A stretch of DNA of 64,000 bases from Mycobacterium sp. IS-1590 (lineage in GTDB: Bacteria > Actinomycetota > Actinomycetes > Mycobacteriales > Mycobacteriaceae), in the NCBI RefSeq assembly GCF_001500025.1, contig NZ_LQIW01000001.1:124001-188000 (forward strand). Direction: 5' to 3'. The notes under the pieces were generated by a model. The model had not been told where the DNA came from. It ran no database searches and saw only the letters and a list, made by a program, of their open reading frames with translations. Shown piece by piece: positions 1-8,551 of the stretch (position 1 is its first letter; each line of letters begins with the position of its first letter). The translations under genes and the position numbers were made by a program.

Positions 1-28
1 CCGGGACGGGGCGCGAGGTTCGGCAACG

Positions 29-328
29 TCATGCGCGGTTATGCGGGCGAATCCGGGTGCCCACCGGAGCGGACAACCGCTGGTGCGGCGCACCCGCGGC
101 GAGACAGGTCCGGGAGACGATCTCCCGGGAGTCGGCGCCGAAGACGCCGTAGAGCACCTCGTCGCTGGGGACGGCCAACGTGATCAACAGCTCGACGGGA
201 GTCCCCTCGACCGTGGCGGCGGCCGCCGCGGCGTCAAGACGCGCGACGAGATCCTCGACGGATTGCTCGCTCAACTCGGGCAGGTACCACTCCGCCAGGT
301 AACACGCGGACTCCCGACTCCCGCTCAT
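29..328 (-). CDS. Small DUF4242-like protein of unknown function
   Basis: A 99-residue soluble protein with no signal peptide or membrane segment. It opens with a YLAEWYLPELS strand and has an alternating strand/helix pattern (LLITLAVPSDEVLYGVF, then REIVSRTCLAAGAP). That pattern resembles the small ferredoxin-like DUF4242 / SCO4226 nickel-binding family, but this is a resemblance from memory. It lies upstream of, and on the same strand as, a stretch starting before the window, and about 60 bp downstream of the mmaA4-like gene, so it may be the tail of that transcript. The coding call is firm from codon character; the family is tentative. Confidence 0.6.
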   Translation of the reverse strand: MSGSRESACYLAEWYLPELSEQSVEDLVARLDAAAAAATVEGTPVELLITLAVPSDEVLYGVFGADSREIVSRTCLAAGAPHQRLSAPVGTRIRPHNRA

Positions 329-388
329 CTGTCGAACGGTAGCGATTCCTCACACCGGGCGAATCAGGTATTTCCCTACGTTCTGTCC

Positions 389-1285
389 CTATGCGGCTGC
401 GCCGGACTTGAGGTAGGTGACCAGGCTGACATCGATGCCCTCGTCGATGAAGTACCACTGGCAGCCCTTGAGGTACTTCATGTAGCGCTCGTAATTCTCC
501 TCGCCGGCGGCGGCGATCGCGGTGTCCTTGTTGCGCTCGAGGCGGTCGGCCCAGATGCCCAGCGTCTTGATGTAGTGGTTGCGCAGCGAGATGGCCTCGG
601 GAACCTGGAAGCCGGCCTTTTCGCCGTGCTCGATCATCATCTGCGTCGTCGGCAGACGGCCCCCGGGGAATATCTCGGTGATCATGAACTTGATGAAGCG
701 GGCCATCTCGAAGGTCAGCTTCTTACCGCGTGCGGCCAGGTCGTAGGGGTGGTAGCCGACGCTGCTCTGGATGGTCATGCGGCCATCGTCGGGCAGGATG
801 TCGAAGCACGTCTTGAAGAAGTCGTCGTAGCGCTCGAACCCGAAGTGCTCGAACGCCTCGATCGAGACGATGCGGTCGACGGGAGAGTGGAACTGCTCCC
901 AGCCCTCGAGTCGGACGTCGTAGCTGCGGTCGCTGTCCACCTTGCTCAACAGCTGGTTGCAGTAGGCCTGCTGGTTCTTCGACAGCGTCAGCCCGATCAC
1001 GTTGACGTCGTACTTCTCCATCGCGCGCTGCAACGTCAGCCCCCACCCGCAGCCGACCTCCAGCAGGGTCATACCCGGCTTGAGGTCGAGCTTGTCGAGG
1101 TGCTGGTCGACGTTGGCGACCTGCGCCTCCGACAACGTGACGTTAGGACCGGTGAAGTAAGCGCAGCTGTACTTACGCGTCGGATCCTGAAACACGCCGA
1201 AGAAGTCGTCCGACAGGTCGTAATGCGCCTGGATGTCCTCGAAATGAGGCCGCATATCCTTCGTGCCGGTTGAGTTGTCAGACAT
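389..1285 (-). CDS. mmaA4: MmaA4-like mycolic acid methyltransferase
   Basis: S-adenosylmethionine-dependent enzyme of the cyclopropane-fatty-acid-synthase family that modifies meromycolate double bonds during mycolic acid synthesis. It has 298 residues, the usual length. The SAM-binding VGCGWG lies near residues 77-82 and the active-site segment SIEAFEHFG near 141-149. The Glu in that segment and the C-terminal [12 protein letters not shown] match MmaA4 (hydroxymycolate synthase) as I remember it, rather than the cyclopropane synthases, which carry Gly there. I start it at ATG 1285, preceded by AGGGGAA, and not at a frame-open ATG 54 bases upstream that lacks a ribosome site. It lies downstream of a second family member on the same strand. 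No mmaA3 O-methyltransferase is present, so methoxymycolate formation is not supported here. Confidence 0.88.
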   Translation of the reverse strand: MSDNSTGTKDMRPHFEDIQAHYDLSDDFFGVFQDPTRKYSCAYFTGPNVTLSEAQVANVDQHLDKLDLKPGMTLLEVGCGWGLTLQRAMEKYDVNVIGLTLSKNQQAYCNQLLSKVDSDRSYDVRLEGWEQFHSPVDRIVSIEAFEHFGFERYDDFFKTCFDILPDDGRMTIQSSVGYHPYDLAARGKKLTFEMARFIKFMITEIFPGGRLPTTQMMIEHGEKAGFQVPEAISLRNHYIKTLGIWADRLERNKDTAIAAAGEENYERYMKYLKGCQWYFIDEGIDVSLVTYLKSGAAA

Positions 1286-1431
1286 ATTTCCCCTGCTTGG
1301 CCTTTCCCAATGACGTGACGCGGGCCTGCACGTCGTCACGCGATGATCTGGTCGACACCATATCGTTCGGCCGTTGCCAGACCCTAATTCGGCTTGCCGC
1401 CACTCCGGCGGCGATTTGTGGGGAGCCGGGG

Positions 1432-2301
1432 CTACTTCTGGAGCGTGAATTGGTTGACGTCGATGTATCCGACGCGGAAACCGTGCGCACAGCCGGTCAG
1501 GTAGTGCATGTAGCGGTCGTAGACCTCTCGGGACTGGATGGCGATCGCTTCGTCCTCGTGGGTTTGCAGCGCCGCTGTCCAGCAGTCGAGGGTGCGCGCG
1601 TAGTGCGGCTGTAGGCTCTGGCGCCGCGTCAACGTGAAGCCTGCCTTCTCAGCGTGGTCGCCGACCAGTTCGATGGTCGGCAGATAGCCGCCCGGGAAGA
1701 TCTCGGTGAGGATGAACTTCACGAACCGGGCCACGGAGAACGTCAGCGGCATACCCCGCTCGGCCATCTGCGGAAGCGTGAGCGCGGTGATGGTGTGCAG
1801 CAGCATCACCCCGTCGTCGGGCAGGACGCGGTGAGCCATGGCGAAGAAGTCGTCCCATCGGTCCCTGCCGAAGTGCTCGAACGCGCCGATCGACACGATT
1901 CGGTCAACGGGTTCGTCGAACTGTTCCCAGCCCTGCAGCAGCACGCGCTTGGACCTCGGGCTGTCGGATGCGGCGAAGGCCTTCTCGACGTGGGCGTGCT
2001 GGTTCTCACTCAAGGTGAGGCCGACGACGTTGACGTCGTACTTCTCGACAGCCCTCAGCATGGTCGAACCCCAACCGCAGCCCACGTCGAGCAGCGTCAT
2101 CCCCGGCTCGAGACCCAATTTGCCCAACGCAAGGTCGACCTTGGCGAGCTGAGCCTCCTCGAGCGTCATGTCGTCGCGTTCGAAGTACGCGCAGCTGTAC
2201 GTCTGCGTCGGATCCAGCCAGAGCCGGAAGAATTCGTCCGAGAGGTCGTAATGCGCTTGCACGTCGGCGAAGTGCGGCGTCAAGTTGCGTATTGCGGCCA
2301 C
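1432..2301 (-). CDS. mmaA2: MmaA2-like cyclopropane mycolic acid synthase
   Basis: Second mycolate-modifying SAM methyltransferase, 289 residues. The SAM motif VGCGWG is near residues 73-78 and the active-site segment reads SIGAFEHFG near 137-145, with the Gly typical of cyclopropane synthases. The C-terminal [11 protein letters not shown] closely matches MmaA2. The predicted reaction is methylene transfer from SAM to a cis double bond of the meromycolate chain, in the cytosol on ACP-bound substrate. The start is GTG with AAAGG seven to eight bases upstream. A 146-base gap separates it from the mmaA4-like gene downstream. The exact regiospecificity (proximal or distal ring) cannot be read from sequence alone. 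Confidence 0.88.
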   Translation of the reverse strand: MAAIRNLTPHFADVQAHYDLSDEFFRLWLDPTQTYSCAYFERDDMTLEEAQLAKVDLALGKLGLEPGMTLLDVGCGWGSTMLRAVEKYDVNVVGLTLSENQHAHVEKAFAASDSPRSKRVLLQGWEQFDEPVDRIVSIGAFEHFGRDRWDDFFAMAHRVLPDDGVMLLHTITALTLPQMAERGMPLTFSVARFVKFILTEIFPGGYLPTIELVGDHAEKAGFTLTRRQSLQPHYARTLDCWTAALQTHEDEAIAIQSREVYDRYMHYLTGCAHGFRVGYIDVNQFTLQK

Positions 2302-2425
2302 GATGGTGCCTTTCTGGGCGGAATCAGAGCTCGCGTCGCCTGTGACAGTTCAAGCCTGGAAGCACTCGGGACGAATGTACGCGCAGCCGCGCCGTCCGGC
2401 CACCCGTGCAGGAGTTGCGTGGACG

Positions 2426-3343
2426 TCAAATAGGCGCGGCGAAAATGGTTTTGAGTTCACCGATGATGTCGTCCCACAGCGGTTCGGGCAATTCGTGCCC
2501 CATACCGTCGAACAACACCAGCCGGGCATCCTCGATGGCGTTGGCGATCGCTCGTCCCCCGGACGGTCGCATCAATTTGTCGGCCTTGCCGTGCAGCACC
2601 AGGGTGGGGGCTTTGATCTCGCGGTCGTGATGCAACAGGCTGCCGCTGCCCAGGATCGCCGCGAAATGCCTGCCGATCCCGGCGGGGTAGTAGCAGCGGT
2701 CGTAGTCGTCGATCGCGTCGGCGCGGAGTCGCTCCACCGACGCGGGGAAGTCCGGGCTGCCGATGATCTTGCTGACCCTGACGGCGTTCTCGATGACGGC
2801 CTCGCGGGTGTTGCCCTTGGGCCGGCGCAAGATTGCGAGCAGCTGTCGCGGACCCGGTGGTGGCAGCAGCGCTTTGTTGTTGCTCGAGAAGATGATCGCC
2901 AATGACCGGGTGCGCGTTTTGTGCCGGGCGGCGAACACCTGGGCGATCATCCCGCCCATCGACGCGCCGACGATGTGGGCGCGCTCGATCTCGAGATGGT
3001 CCAGCAGGGCTGCCGCATCATCGGCCATGTCTTCGAGTGTGTAGGCGGCCGGGCTCCTCATCCCGACCAGCGAGCGCAGCATGCGCGGCACCAGCGGGGT
3101 ATCGGTGTGCAGTCCGCGCAGTTTCGACGAGAGGCCGACGTCGCGATTGTCGAACCGGATGACCCGCAGGCCCTGATCGATGAGCCGCTCACAGAAACCC
3201 TTGCGCCACATCAGAAGCTGCGCGCCCAATCCCATGATCAGCAGCACCGCCGGGTCGTTCGGATCGCCCATGTCCTCGTAGTAGATGTCGAGATCACCGG
3301 ACTTGGCATCTTTGGATTTGGCGATGCCGGTTCGGACCTGCAT
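2426..3343 (-). CDS. lipG: LipG-like alpha/beta hydrolase
   Basis: A 305-residue cytosolic serine hydrolase. The nucleophile elbow GASMGG places the catalytic Ser near residue 128; the acid is probably the Asp in HGKADKLMRP and the base the His in GMGHELPE near the C-terminus. The oxyanion region is LLIMGLGAQ. It follows the ABC1 kinase gene with no gap: the kinase TGA is immediately followed by this ATG, so the two are translationally coupled. Position beside mmaA genes and the kinase matches lipG of M. tuberculosis. The natural ester substrate is not predictable. A clear paralogue is encoded at 8532-9443. Confidence 0.87.
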   Translation of the reverse strand: MQVRTGIAKSKDAKSGDLDIYYEDMGDPNDPAVLLIMGLGAQLLMWRKGFCERLIDQGLRVIRFDNRDVGLSSKLRGLHTDTPLVPRMLRSLVGMRSPAAYTLEDMADDAAALLDHLEIERAHIVGASMGGMIAQVFAARHKTRTRSLAIIFSSNNKALLPPPGPRQLLAILRRPKGNTREAVIENAVRVSKIIGSPDFPASVERLRADAIDDYDRCYYPAGIGRHFAAILGSGSLLHHDREIKAPTLVLHGKADKLMRPSGGRAIANAIEDARLVLFDGMGHELPEPLWDDIIGELKTIFAAPI

Positions 3344-4711
3344 TCAGCCGCGAACCTCGCTGTCGAGCTCCTCGTCGTGTTCCCGGCTGACCTCGACCAT
3401 GAAGTTGGCGAAGTAGCCGGTCAGCTGGGGATCCGACATCATCTGCCACTTCGGCGCGAGCAGCTTCATGTAGCGCTCCACGTAGAGGAACTGCTTTCCG
3501 ATCAGCACCAGTTCGCGCGGCAGCTTGACGTCGTAGGCCTCGGCGAGCGTCGACAGTTGCTTGCCGATCTCGGCGTAGCTCATGTCACCCAGGGTCGACA
3601 TGGTCAACGGTGTCGCGAACTTCTCCAGGTCCTTGGCCGCCTGCGCCTCGGGCTTCATGGTGCCGACGGCGCCCATCAGCACGACGATCTTGCCCGCTGC
3701 GGCGTGGTCTTTCTTGACCAGCAGCGCGTACACCAGTTCCCGCAGGAGCCAGCGGGTGCGCGGGTCGATGCGGCCCATGATGCCGAAGTCGAAGAACACG
3801 ATCTTGCCGTCGTCGTCGACGTAGAGGTTGCCGGCGTGCAGGTCGCCGTGGAACAGGCCGTGCCGCAGACCGCCTTCGAAGACGCTGAACAGCAGGGCCT
3901 TCACCAGTTCGGTTCCGTCGAAACCCTTTTCGCGGATGGCCTTCACATCGTCGATGCGGGTGCCCTGGATGCGTTCCATCGTCAGCACGCGTTCGCTGGT
4001 CAGGTCCCAATAGACCTGCGGCACACGGATGTTCTTGCCCAGCGGCGAAGCGTGCATGTGCGCGACCCAGGCGTCCATCGACTGCGCCTCGAGCCGGAAG
4101 TCGAGTTCCTCGGCCAGGTTGTCGGCGAAATCGGCAACGACGTCCTGAGCGCTCAGACGCTGACCCAGCTTGGCGAACTCGACCAGCCGCGCCCCGCGCT
4201 TGAGGATCTGCAGGTCCGCGGCGACCCGCCTGCGGATGCCGGGACGCTGGATCTTGACGACGACCTCTTCTCCGCTGTGCAGGGTCGCATAGTGCACCTG
4301 GGCGATCGACGCCGATGCGAACGGCTTCTCATCGAAGCTCTTGAACAGGTTCGCGGGCTCGTCACCGAGGTCCTCGACGAACAGCTTGTGCACCTCTTGG
4401 GGGTCCGCAGGCGGAACCCGGTCGAGCAGGCTGCGGAACTCCTTGGACAGCGGCTCGCCGAACGCGCCCGGGCTCGAGGCGATGATCTGGCCGAACTTCA
4501 CGTAGGTGGGCCCAAGGTCGGCGAAGGCCTGCGGGACCTGCCTGATGATCTTCTGCTGCAGCGAACCGCGGCCGCCGATCTTGGAAACGACCCGCGCACC
4601 GGTCCGGGTGATCTGCCAACCCGTGGCACCGACGCGGGCGGCCTCGATCGGCAGGGGGACCCTGTCCAGTCTGGCGACATCGCGGTGCTGCGTCTTTCGC
4701 GTGGCACTCAT
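3344..4711 (-). CDS. ABC1/UbiB-family atypical kinase
   Basis: A 455-residue protein of the ABC1 (UbiB/AarF) protein-kinase-like family, the counterpart of Rv0647c. Visible motifs in order are the family KxGQ region (YVKFGQIIASSPGAFGEP), the Ala-rich loop (FASASIAQVH) with the VVVKIQRPG lysine, the catalytic HGDLHAGNLYVDDDGK and the metal-binding FFDFGIMGRIDPRTR. Family members act as ATPases supporting lipid or quinone metabolism. Mycobacteria use menaquinone, so the partner here is open. It is translationally coupled to the lipG-like hydrolase downstream and may form one transcript with the mycolate genes. Confidence 0.85.
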   Translation of the reverse strand: MSATRKTQHRDVARLDRVPLPIEAARVGATGWQITRTGARVVSKIGGRGSLQQKIIRQVPQAFADLGPTYVKFGQIIASSPGAFGEPLSKEFRSLLDRVPPADPQEVHKLFVEDLGDEPANLFKSFDEKPFASASIAQVHYATLHSGEEVVVKIQRPGIRRRVAADLQILKRGARLVEFAKLGQRLSAQDVVADFADNLAEELDFRLEAQSMDAWVAHMHASPLGKNIRVPQVYWDLTSERVLTMERIQGTRIDDVKAIREKGFDGTELVKALLFSVFEGGLRHGLFHGDLHAGNLYVDDDGKIVFFDFGIMGRIDPRTRWLLRELVYALLVKKDHAAAGKIVVLMGAVGTMKPEAQAAKDLEKFATPLTMSTLGDMSYAEIGKQLSTLAEAYDVKLPRELVLIGKQFLYVERYMKLLAPKWQMMSDPQLTGYFANFMVEVSREHDEELDSEVRG

Positions 4712-4796
4712 GGAAGCCAGTGTCTCAAAGTCCGCGGTGACACGTAAAAACCTGTGGACGGGCTCACAAAAGCCGCCGATCCGGCTTCACGGCGCG

Positions 4797-6731
4797 TCAG
4801 GCCGCGTCCGCACGGCGTTGAGCCTGGTTGTCCCGCTGGTCAGCGGAGGTGTCGGCCGGCTTGTCCGCCGGGCCCTGAGGTCTTGCGGGCCTCGTGGGCG
4901 CGGTCGAGTTGTCGGGGCGACCATCGCGAACCGAGTCTGCGGATCTTGGTCTCGGCTTCGGCCTGGTCACCGCTTCGGACTTCGTATCGAGGGAATTGCG
5001 CTTCTTCGGCGGTCGCTGTTCGTCGCGGTCTTGTGTTCCTTGCCGCCCCGATTCTCCCTGCCGCCCTGATTCCGGCGCCTCCCTACGGATTTCGGCGCTA
5101 CTCGTCGATTGCGCTGTCTCGGCATCGGCATCGGCATCGGCATTGGCATCGGCATCGGCATCGACACTGACATCGGCATCGACTTCGCCGGTACTTGTTG
5201 TCGGCTGCTGGTTTCCGACGTCGGCGTGACTCGATTGGGTCTCGTCGACTTCAGTACCGGCACCGACGGCATCGACATCGTTGGCGCCGGTTTCCGACAA
5301 ACCGACACCGGCGTCGCCACGGCCGGCAGGCCCGTCACCGGCTGGCTCCGTGAGCGGCGGGCTGTCGGCGGTGTCCGCGCCCAGGTGCGGTAGCACCGGC
5401 CTGAGGAAATCCCGCGCCAGCGCAGCAAGGGGCCCACCGGCCGAACTGTCGGGGTAGGGGTAAAGCACATTGCGTTCCGCCCAGGCCGTGACTGGGAACA
5501 GCACCGCTCCCGGGGCCTGGTTCAGCAGCGCAGGGATGCCGGTCGCGTTGAGCACACCGTTGACCGCGGTCACCAGCGGACCCTCGATCGCGTTGAACGC
5601 CAGGATCGGGTTGAGTATGTTGATCTCGCGCACGACATCGCGGTAGGGCCGACCGATCGTCTCGGCCACCGCCGCCTCCAGGTGGTCGAGATCAGCGGCC
5701 AATGCCGGGTAAGCCGGTAATGACAGGCCCGCCAGCTTTGCCGCATTGTTGGCCCCCTCGATCACCGCACCGGCGACCTGCACCGCGAACGTCAAGGGGT
5801 CGATCACCGGAATCAGTTGTGCGGGCGTGTTTTCGCCGAACGGAACCGATCTGTCATATCCGGCTTCGACCAAGACCTTGACCAGTGGCTCCGCGATGTC
5901 GATGACGCCTTCGGGTACCCGGATGAGGCGCAGCGGGTCGAACAGGGGTAGGTCCTCGGTCGGGATCCAGTAGTAGGTCGTGTCCCCCTTCACTTGGCGG
6001 ACCGTGCCCGGGACGTACTTGGGACTCGCCGGGTCCAGGCTCACCTCGCCGTAGAAGAGGTGCACGAAGACCACTCCCAGGACTGCGTTCGCCAGCGCCA
6101 CCGGGTTGGTGATGAACTGCGGCGTATCGGCCAGGCCGTCGTACTGGCGCGCGATGTCGATGGTCGGAACACCGACATCCGTCGGCGCTGGGCCGTCGAA
6201 AGTGAAGTCGAAGAACGGGATGACCAGCCCAGGAAGCCGAGCGGCGATGCCGCCGTTTGGTCGATTTCCGACGCCGATCCCAACGAAACTGACGTTCGGC
6301 AGTGATTCCCCGGCCGCCTGCCGTTGCGCGAGCGCCCGCTTCTCCTGCGTCGTGATCACGGTGCTCTGCGAGAAGCCGAAGACCACATACGGCTGGCCCG
6401 GGTTCTCCGCTTCCTGCCGCGCCATCGCGTTCTCCAGGTCGACGACGCCGTCACGCACCGACTGGTTGATGCCGATGACGCCCTCGGGTGTCGTCAGGGA
6501 GATTCCGGTGTAGCTACCACCGAGCGTGGGGCGGACGAAGTCCTGGACCGCGGCGGCGACGTATCCCGGTGTCGGCGTGGGAAACGTCGTACCGCCCATC
6601 ACATACGCGTTTGCGGCCAGTCGAACCGCGGTTGACGCCGTGGCGCCCGACGCCAAGGCGATCACGGTGCAAACCGCCACGAATGCCGCCAGAGCGCTGA
6701 CCAGTCGTCGTCCGAGGTGAGGATGGTGCAT
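4797..6731 (-). CDS. Secreted PE-PPE-domain serine hydrolase
   Basis: About 644 residues. From ATG 6731 the protein starts MHHPHLGRRLVSALAAF, a basic and hydrophobic signal peptide ending ALASGATAS, so it is probably exported. The next 420 residues match the PE-PPE hydrolase domain: GGTTFPTPTPGY at the domain start, the nucleophile elbow FGFSQS, and VGVGNRPNGGI-like strands. The PE and PPE secretion modules themselves are absent. The last 180 residues are low-complexity, rich in Asp, Ala, Thr and basic residues, with a tandem Asp-Ala run. I chose 6731 because AGGGGGA lies just upstream; ATG 6749 and GTG 6788 are alternatives. Likely substrates are cell-envelope or host lipids, by family analogy only. 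Confidence 0.8.
   Translation of the reverse strand: MHHPHLGRRLVSALAAFVAVCTVIALASGATASTAVRLAANAYVMGGTTFPTPTPGYVAAAVQDFVRPTLGGSYTGISLTTPEGVIGINQSVRDGVVDLENAMARQEAENPGQPYVVFGFSQSTVITTQEKRALAQRQAAGESLPNVSFVGIGVGNRPNGGIAARLPGLVIPFFDFTFDGPAPTDVGVPTIDIARQYDGLADTPQFITNPVALANAVLGVVFVHLFYGEVSLDPASPKYVPGTVRQVKGDTTYYWIPTEDLPLFDPLRLIRVPEGVIDIAEPLVKVLVEAGYDRSVPFGENTPAQLIPVIDPLTFAVQVAGAVIEGANNAAKLAGLSLPAYPALAADLDHLEAAVAETIGRPYRDVVREINILNPILAFNAIEGPLVTAVNGVLNATGIPALLNQAPGAVLFPVTAWAERNVLYPYPDSSAGGPLAALARDFLRPVLPHLGADTADSPPLTEPAGDGPAGRGDAGVGLSETGANDVDAVGAGTEVDETQSSHADVGNQQPTTSTGEVDADVSVDADADANADADADAETAQSTSSAEIRREAPESGRQGESGRQGTQDRDEQRPPKKRNSLDTKSEAVTRPKPRPRSADSVRDGRPDNSTAPTRPARPQGPADKPADTSADQRDNQAQRRADAA
5120..5184. 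repeat. Hexanucleotide tandem repeat in the PE-PPE hydrolase gene
   Basis: A run of about ten CGGCAT-type units, some degenerate (CGGCAT, TGGCAT, CGACAC), inside the C-terminal low-complexity region. On the coding strand each unit gives Asp-Ala or a variant, producing an acidic Ala-Asp tail. Gain or loss of one unit keeps the reading frame, so strand slippage would change tail length without inactivating the gene. Confidence 0.85.
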
Positions 6732-6853
6732 CACGTCCCCCTGAACCATGGCGTCAACATCCCCGTCAATTTTGGGGATGAATGTCACAGCTCAGGGTAG
6801 AACAACAGTCTAGATTTTGGGAAATGTCCCTCTAGTCGAAGCGCCCTGGAACG

Positions 6854-7855
6854 CTACGCCTCGGCGAAGCTGCGCTCGACCTCGTCACGGCTGAGAACCG
6901 TGTCGTCGCCCAACCGGTATGACGGCAGCGTGTGCGGCAAATCGGTGCCCGATGCCACCCTGGCCTGCGCCTGGCGGAACTCCGGTATCGGGCCCTGCGC
7001 GAGATGCAAGCCGTTGATCACCGACCAGACGGTCGCCCGCCGCGCGGTGCGTTCGAGGATGTTCGGGTCCTTGTGCTGAATCAACTGCTTGGCCCAGCGC
7101 GGCATCGTGTCGCGAATGGCCCAGTTGATCGCGCTCTGCGCCAGCGGCAGGCCCGGTCCCGTGGCCAGCGCCGTGCCGTGCGTGACGGCCAACCGCGGTA
7201 GGTAGGACTCAAGACAATCGGCGACCTCGGCCTTCGTCTCGGGCAGGTCGGTGCCACCCAACGCGTGGCCCACCCGCACGAACTCGCGATAGTATCGGTC
7301 GATCTTGTTGCCGCGCAAGGGGTTCGGATGGTAGAGCTCGTGCGCGGTGGCCAGCCCCCACACCACGGTGGCGTAGTTCCACCGCAGCCAGTCCGGGTCG
7401 TCGGCGTCGTAGCGGGCGCCGTCGGGGCGCGTGCCCTTGATGGTGTGGTGCATCGAGCGCACGGCCTTGGCCAGGCGTTCGGCGGTCTCGGTTGAGCCGT
7501 AGGCGGTGCCGATGAAGAACGCGATCGAGTGGCCCAGGCGTACCGCCGCGCCTCTGGGGTCGATCTCGGGGACGGCGACACCCGTTTCCGGGTCGCGCTT
7601 CACCAGCCGTGAGTGGTGCATCCCCATCCAGTAGATCGACGGATCGAGCCGCTCCATGAACGCCGCGCACTGCAGGCCGAAGATCAGCGCCTGCATGTGC
7701 GAATGCACATGCCAGACCGCGCTGCCGGGGCCGAACCAGCCCGGATCGCCCACCGGTGCAGCGAACAGCATTCCGCGGAAGTAATTGCGCCGAATGTCCT
7801 TGTCGAATCGCTGGTTGAGGGCCTCTCCGATGAACTGGTGCGGCAACAGAATCAC
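6854..7855 (-). CDS. DUF2236 (MpaB-family) oxygenase-like protein
   Basis: A 333-residue protein of the DUF2236 / MpaB / Lcp-catalytic family, heme-binding oxygenase-like proteins. Recognisable segments are RRNYFRGMLFAAP, HVHSHMQALIFG, WMGMHHSRLVKRDPETG, AYGSTETAERLAKAVRSMH, and WNYATVVWGLATAHE with its conserved His. The open frame runs much further upstream, but GTG 7855 has AGGAG five bases before it and the extension is non-coding in character and overlaps the divergent tetR gene. It is divergent from that regulator, with operator-like palindromes between. The substrate is unknown. Confidence 0.85.
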   Translation of the reverse strand: MILLPHQFIGEALNQRFDKDIRRNYFRGMLFAAPVGDPGWFGPGSAVWHVHSHMQALIFGLQCAAFMERLDPSIYWMGMHHSRLVKRDPETGVAVPEIDPRGAAVRLGHSIAFFIGTAYGSTETAERLAKAVRSMHHTIKGTRPDGARYDADDPDWLRWNYATVVWGLATAHELYHPNPLRGNKIDRYYREFVRVGHALGGTDLPETKAEVADCLESYLPRLAVTHGTALATGPGLPLAQSAINWAIRDTMPRWAKQLIQHKDPNILERTARRATVWSVINGLHLAQGPIPEFRQAQARVASGTDLPHTLPSYRLGDDTVLSRDEVERSFAEA

Positions 7856-7872
7856 GGCGGCTCCTAGCTTCC

Positions 7873-7928
7873 AAGTCTGGTCACGGGTGTAGCCAGAATA
7901 CATTCTGGTCACGTATGTGACCAGACTT
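7873..7928. promoter_or_regulatory. Overlapping palindromes, probable TetR operator
   Basis: The gap between divergent DUF2236 and tetR genes holds three linked palindromes. TCTGGTCAC-GTAT-GTGACCAGA is perfect (7904-7925, nine-base arms). CCAGAAT-AC-ATTCTGG is perfect outside its centre (7893-7908). A further AAGTCTGGTCAC at 7873-7884 pairs with GTGACCAGACTT at 7917-7928. The array sits 27 bases before the tetR GTG. It most likely binds the adjacent TetR protein and controls both genes. Confidence 0.75.
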
Positions 7929-7954
7929 GACGCTCGACGTCCTACGCTGGGGTC

Positions 7955-8551
7955 GTGTCGAGTCCGACCCGATGGGCGGGCGTGCCGCTGACGGACCGCC
8001 GCGCCGAACGCCGCGCGCAGCTGATCGACGCCGCCTTCCGGCTGTTCGGCGATGGCGGCGAGGCCGCCCTGTCGGTGCGATCCGTGTGCCGTGAATGCGG
8101 GCTGAACACGCGGTATTTCTACGAGAGCTTCGCCGATACCGACGATCTGATCGGGGCGGTCTACGACCAGGTGAGTGCCCAACTGACCGAAGCGATCGAA
8201 GGGGCCATGTCGCAGGCCGGCGAATCGCTGCGGGCCAGGACCCGGGCCGGGATCGCTGCGGTGCTCGGGTTCAGCTCCGAGGATCCACGCCGCGGCCGGG
8301 TGCTGTTCACCGATGCGCGATCGAATCCGGTGCTGGCGGCTCGGCGTGCGGCCACACAGGATCTGTTGCGCGAAGGCGTGCTCACCGAGGCCTGGCGCCT
8401 GCAGCCGGACACCGACTCGGTGGCCGCCCAGGTCGGGGCGGCGATGTACACCGGTGCGATGGCAGAGCTGGCGCAACAGTGGCTGGCAGGCAGGCTGGGG
8501 ACCGACCTGGATGCGGTCGTCGAGCACGCCGTCAGTCAGGTGCTGCGGTAG
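7955..8551 (+). CDS. TetR-family regulator of the DUF2236 gene
   Basis: A 198-residue one-component regulator. The N-terminal helix-turn-helix reads RRAERRAQLIDAAFRLFGDGG then ALSVRSVCRECGLNTRYFYESF, typical of TetR. The C-terminal ligand-binding half (residues 70-198) is Ala-rich and helical with no recognised ligand signature. The start is GTG. It is divergent from the oxygenase-like gene and overlaps the convergent hydrolase gene by 20 bases at its 3' end. Autoregulation together with repression of the DUF2236 gene through the intergenic palindromes is the natural reading, but is inferred. Confidence 0.88.
   Translation: MSSPTRWAGVPLTDRRAERRAQLIDAAFRLFGDGGEAALSVRSVCRECGLNTRYFYESFADTDDLIGAVYDQVSAQLTEAIEGAMSQAGESLRARTRAGIAAVLGFSSEDPRRGRVLFTDARSNPVLAARRAATQDLLREGVLTEAWRLQPDTDSVAAQVGAAMYTGAMAELAQQWLAGRLGTDLDAVVEHAVSQVLR

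Noticed and set aside
41..1273. A 410-codon plus-strand frame at the left edge
   Set aside because: Antisense to the mmaA4-like gene and the small upstream gene; both have clear family motifs.
2921..4747. A 608-codon plus-strand frame opposite lipG and the ABC1 kinase
   Set aside because: Spans two real minus-strand genes, and its composition is that of an antisense shadow.
5120..5184. Tandem repeat considered as a possible CRISPR or minisatellite locus
   Set aside because: Units of six bases with no spacers, in frame inside a gene. It is a coding low-complexity tract.
6854..8527. A 557-residue version of the DUF2236 protein starting inside tetR
   Set aside because: The extra N-terminal part is antisense to tetR and low in structure. 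A good GTG with AGGAG exists at 7855.
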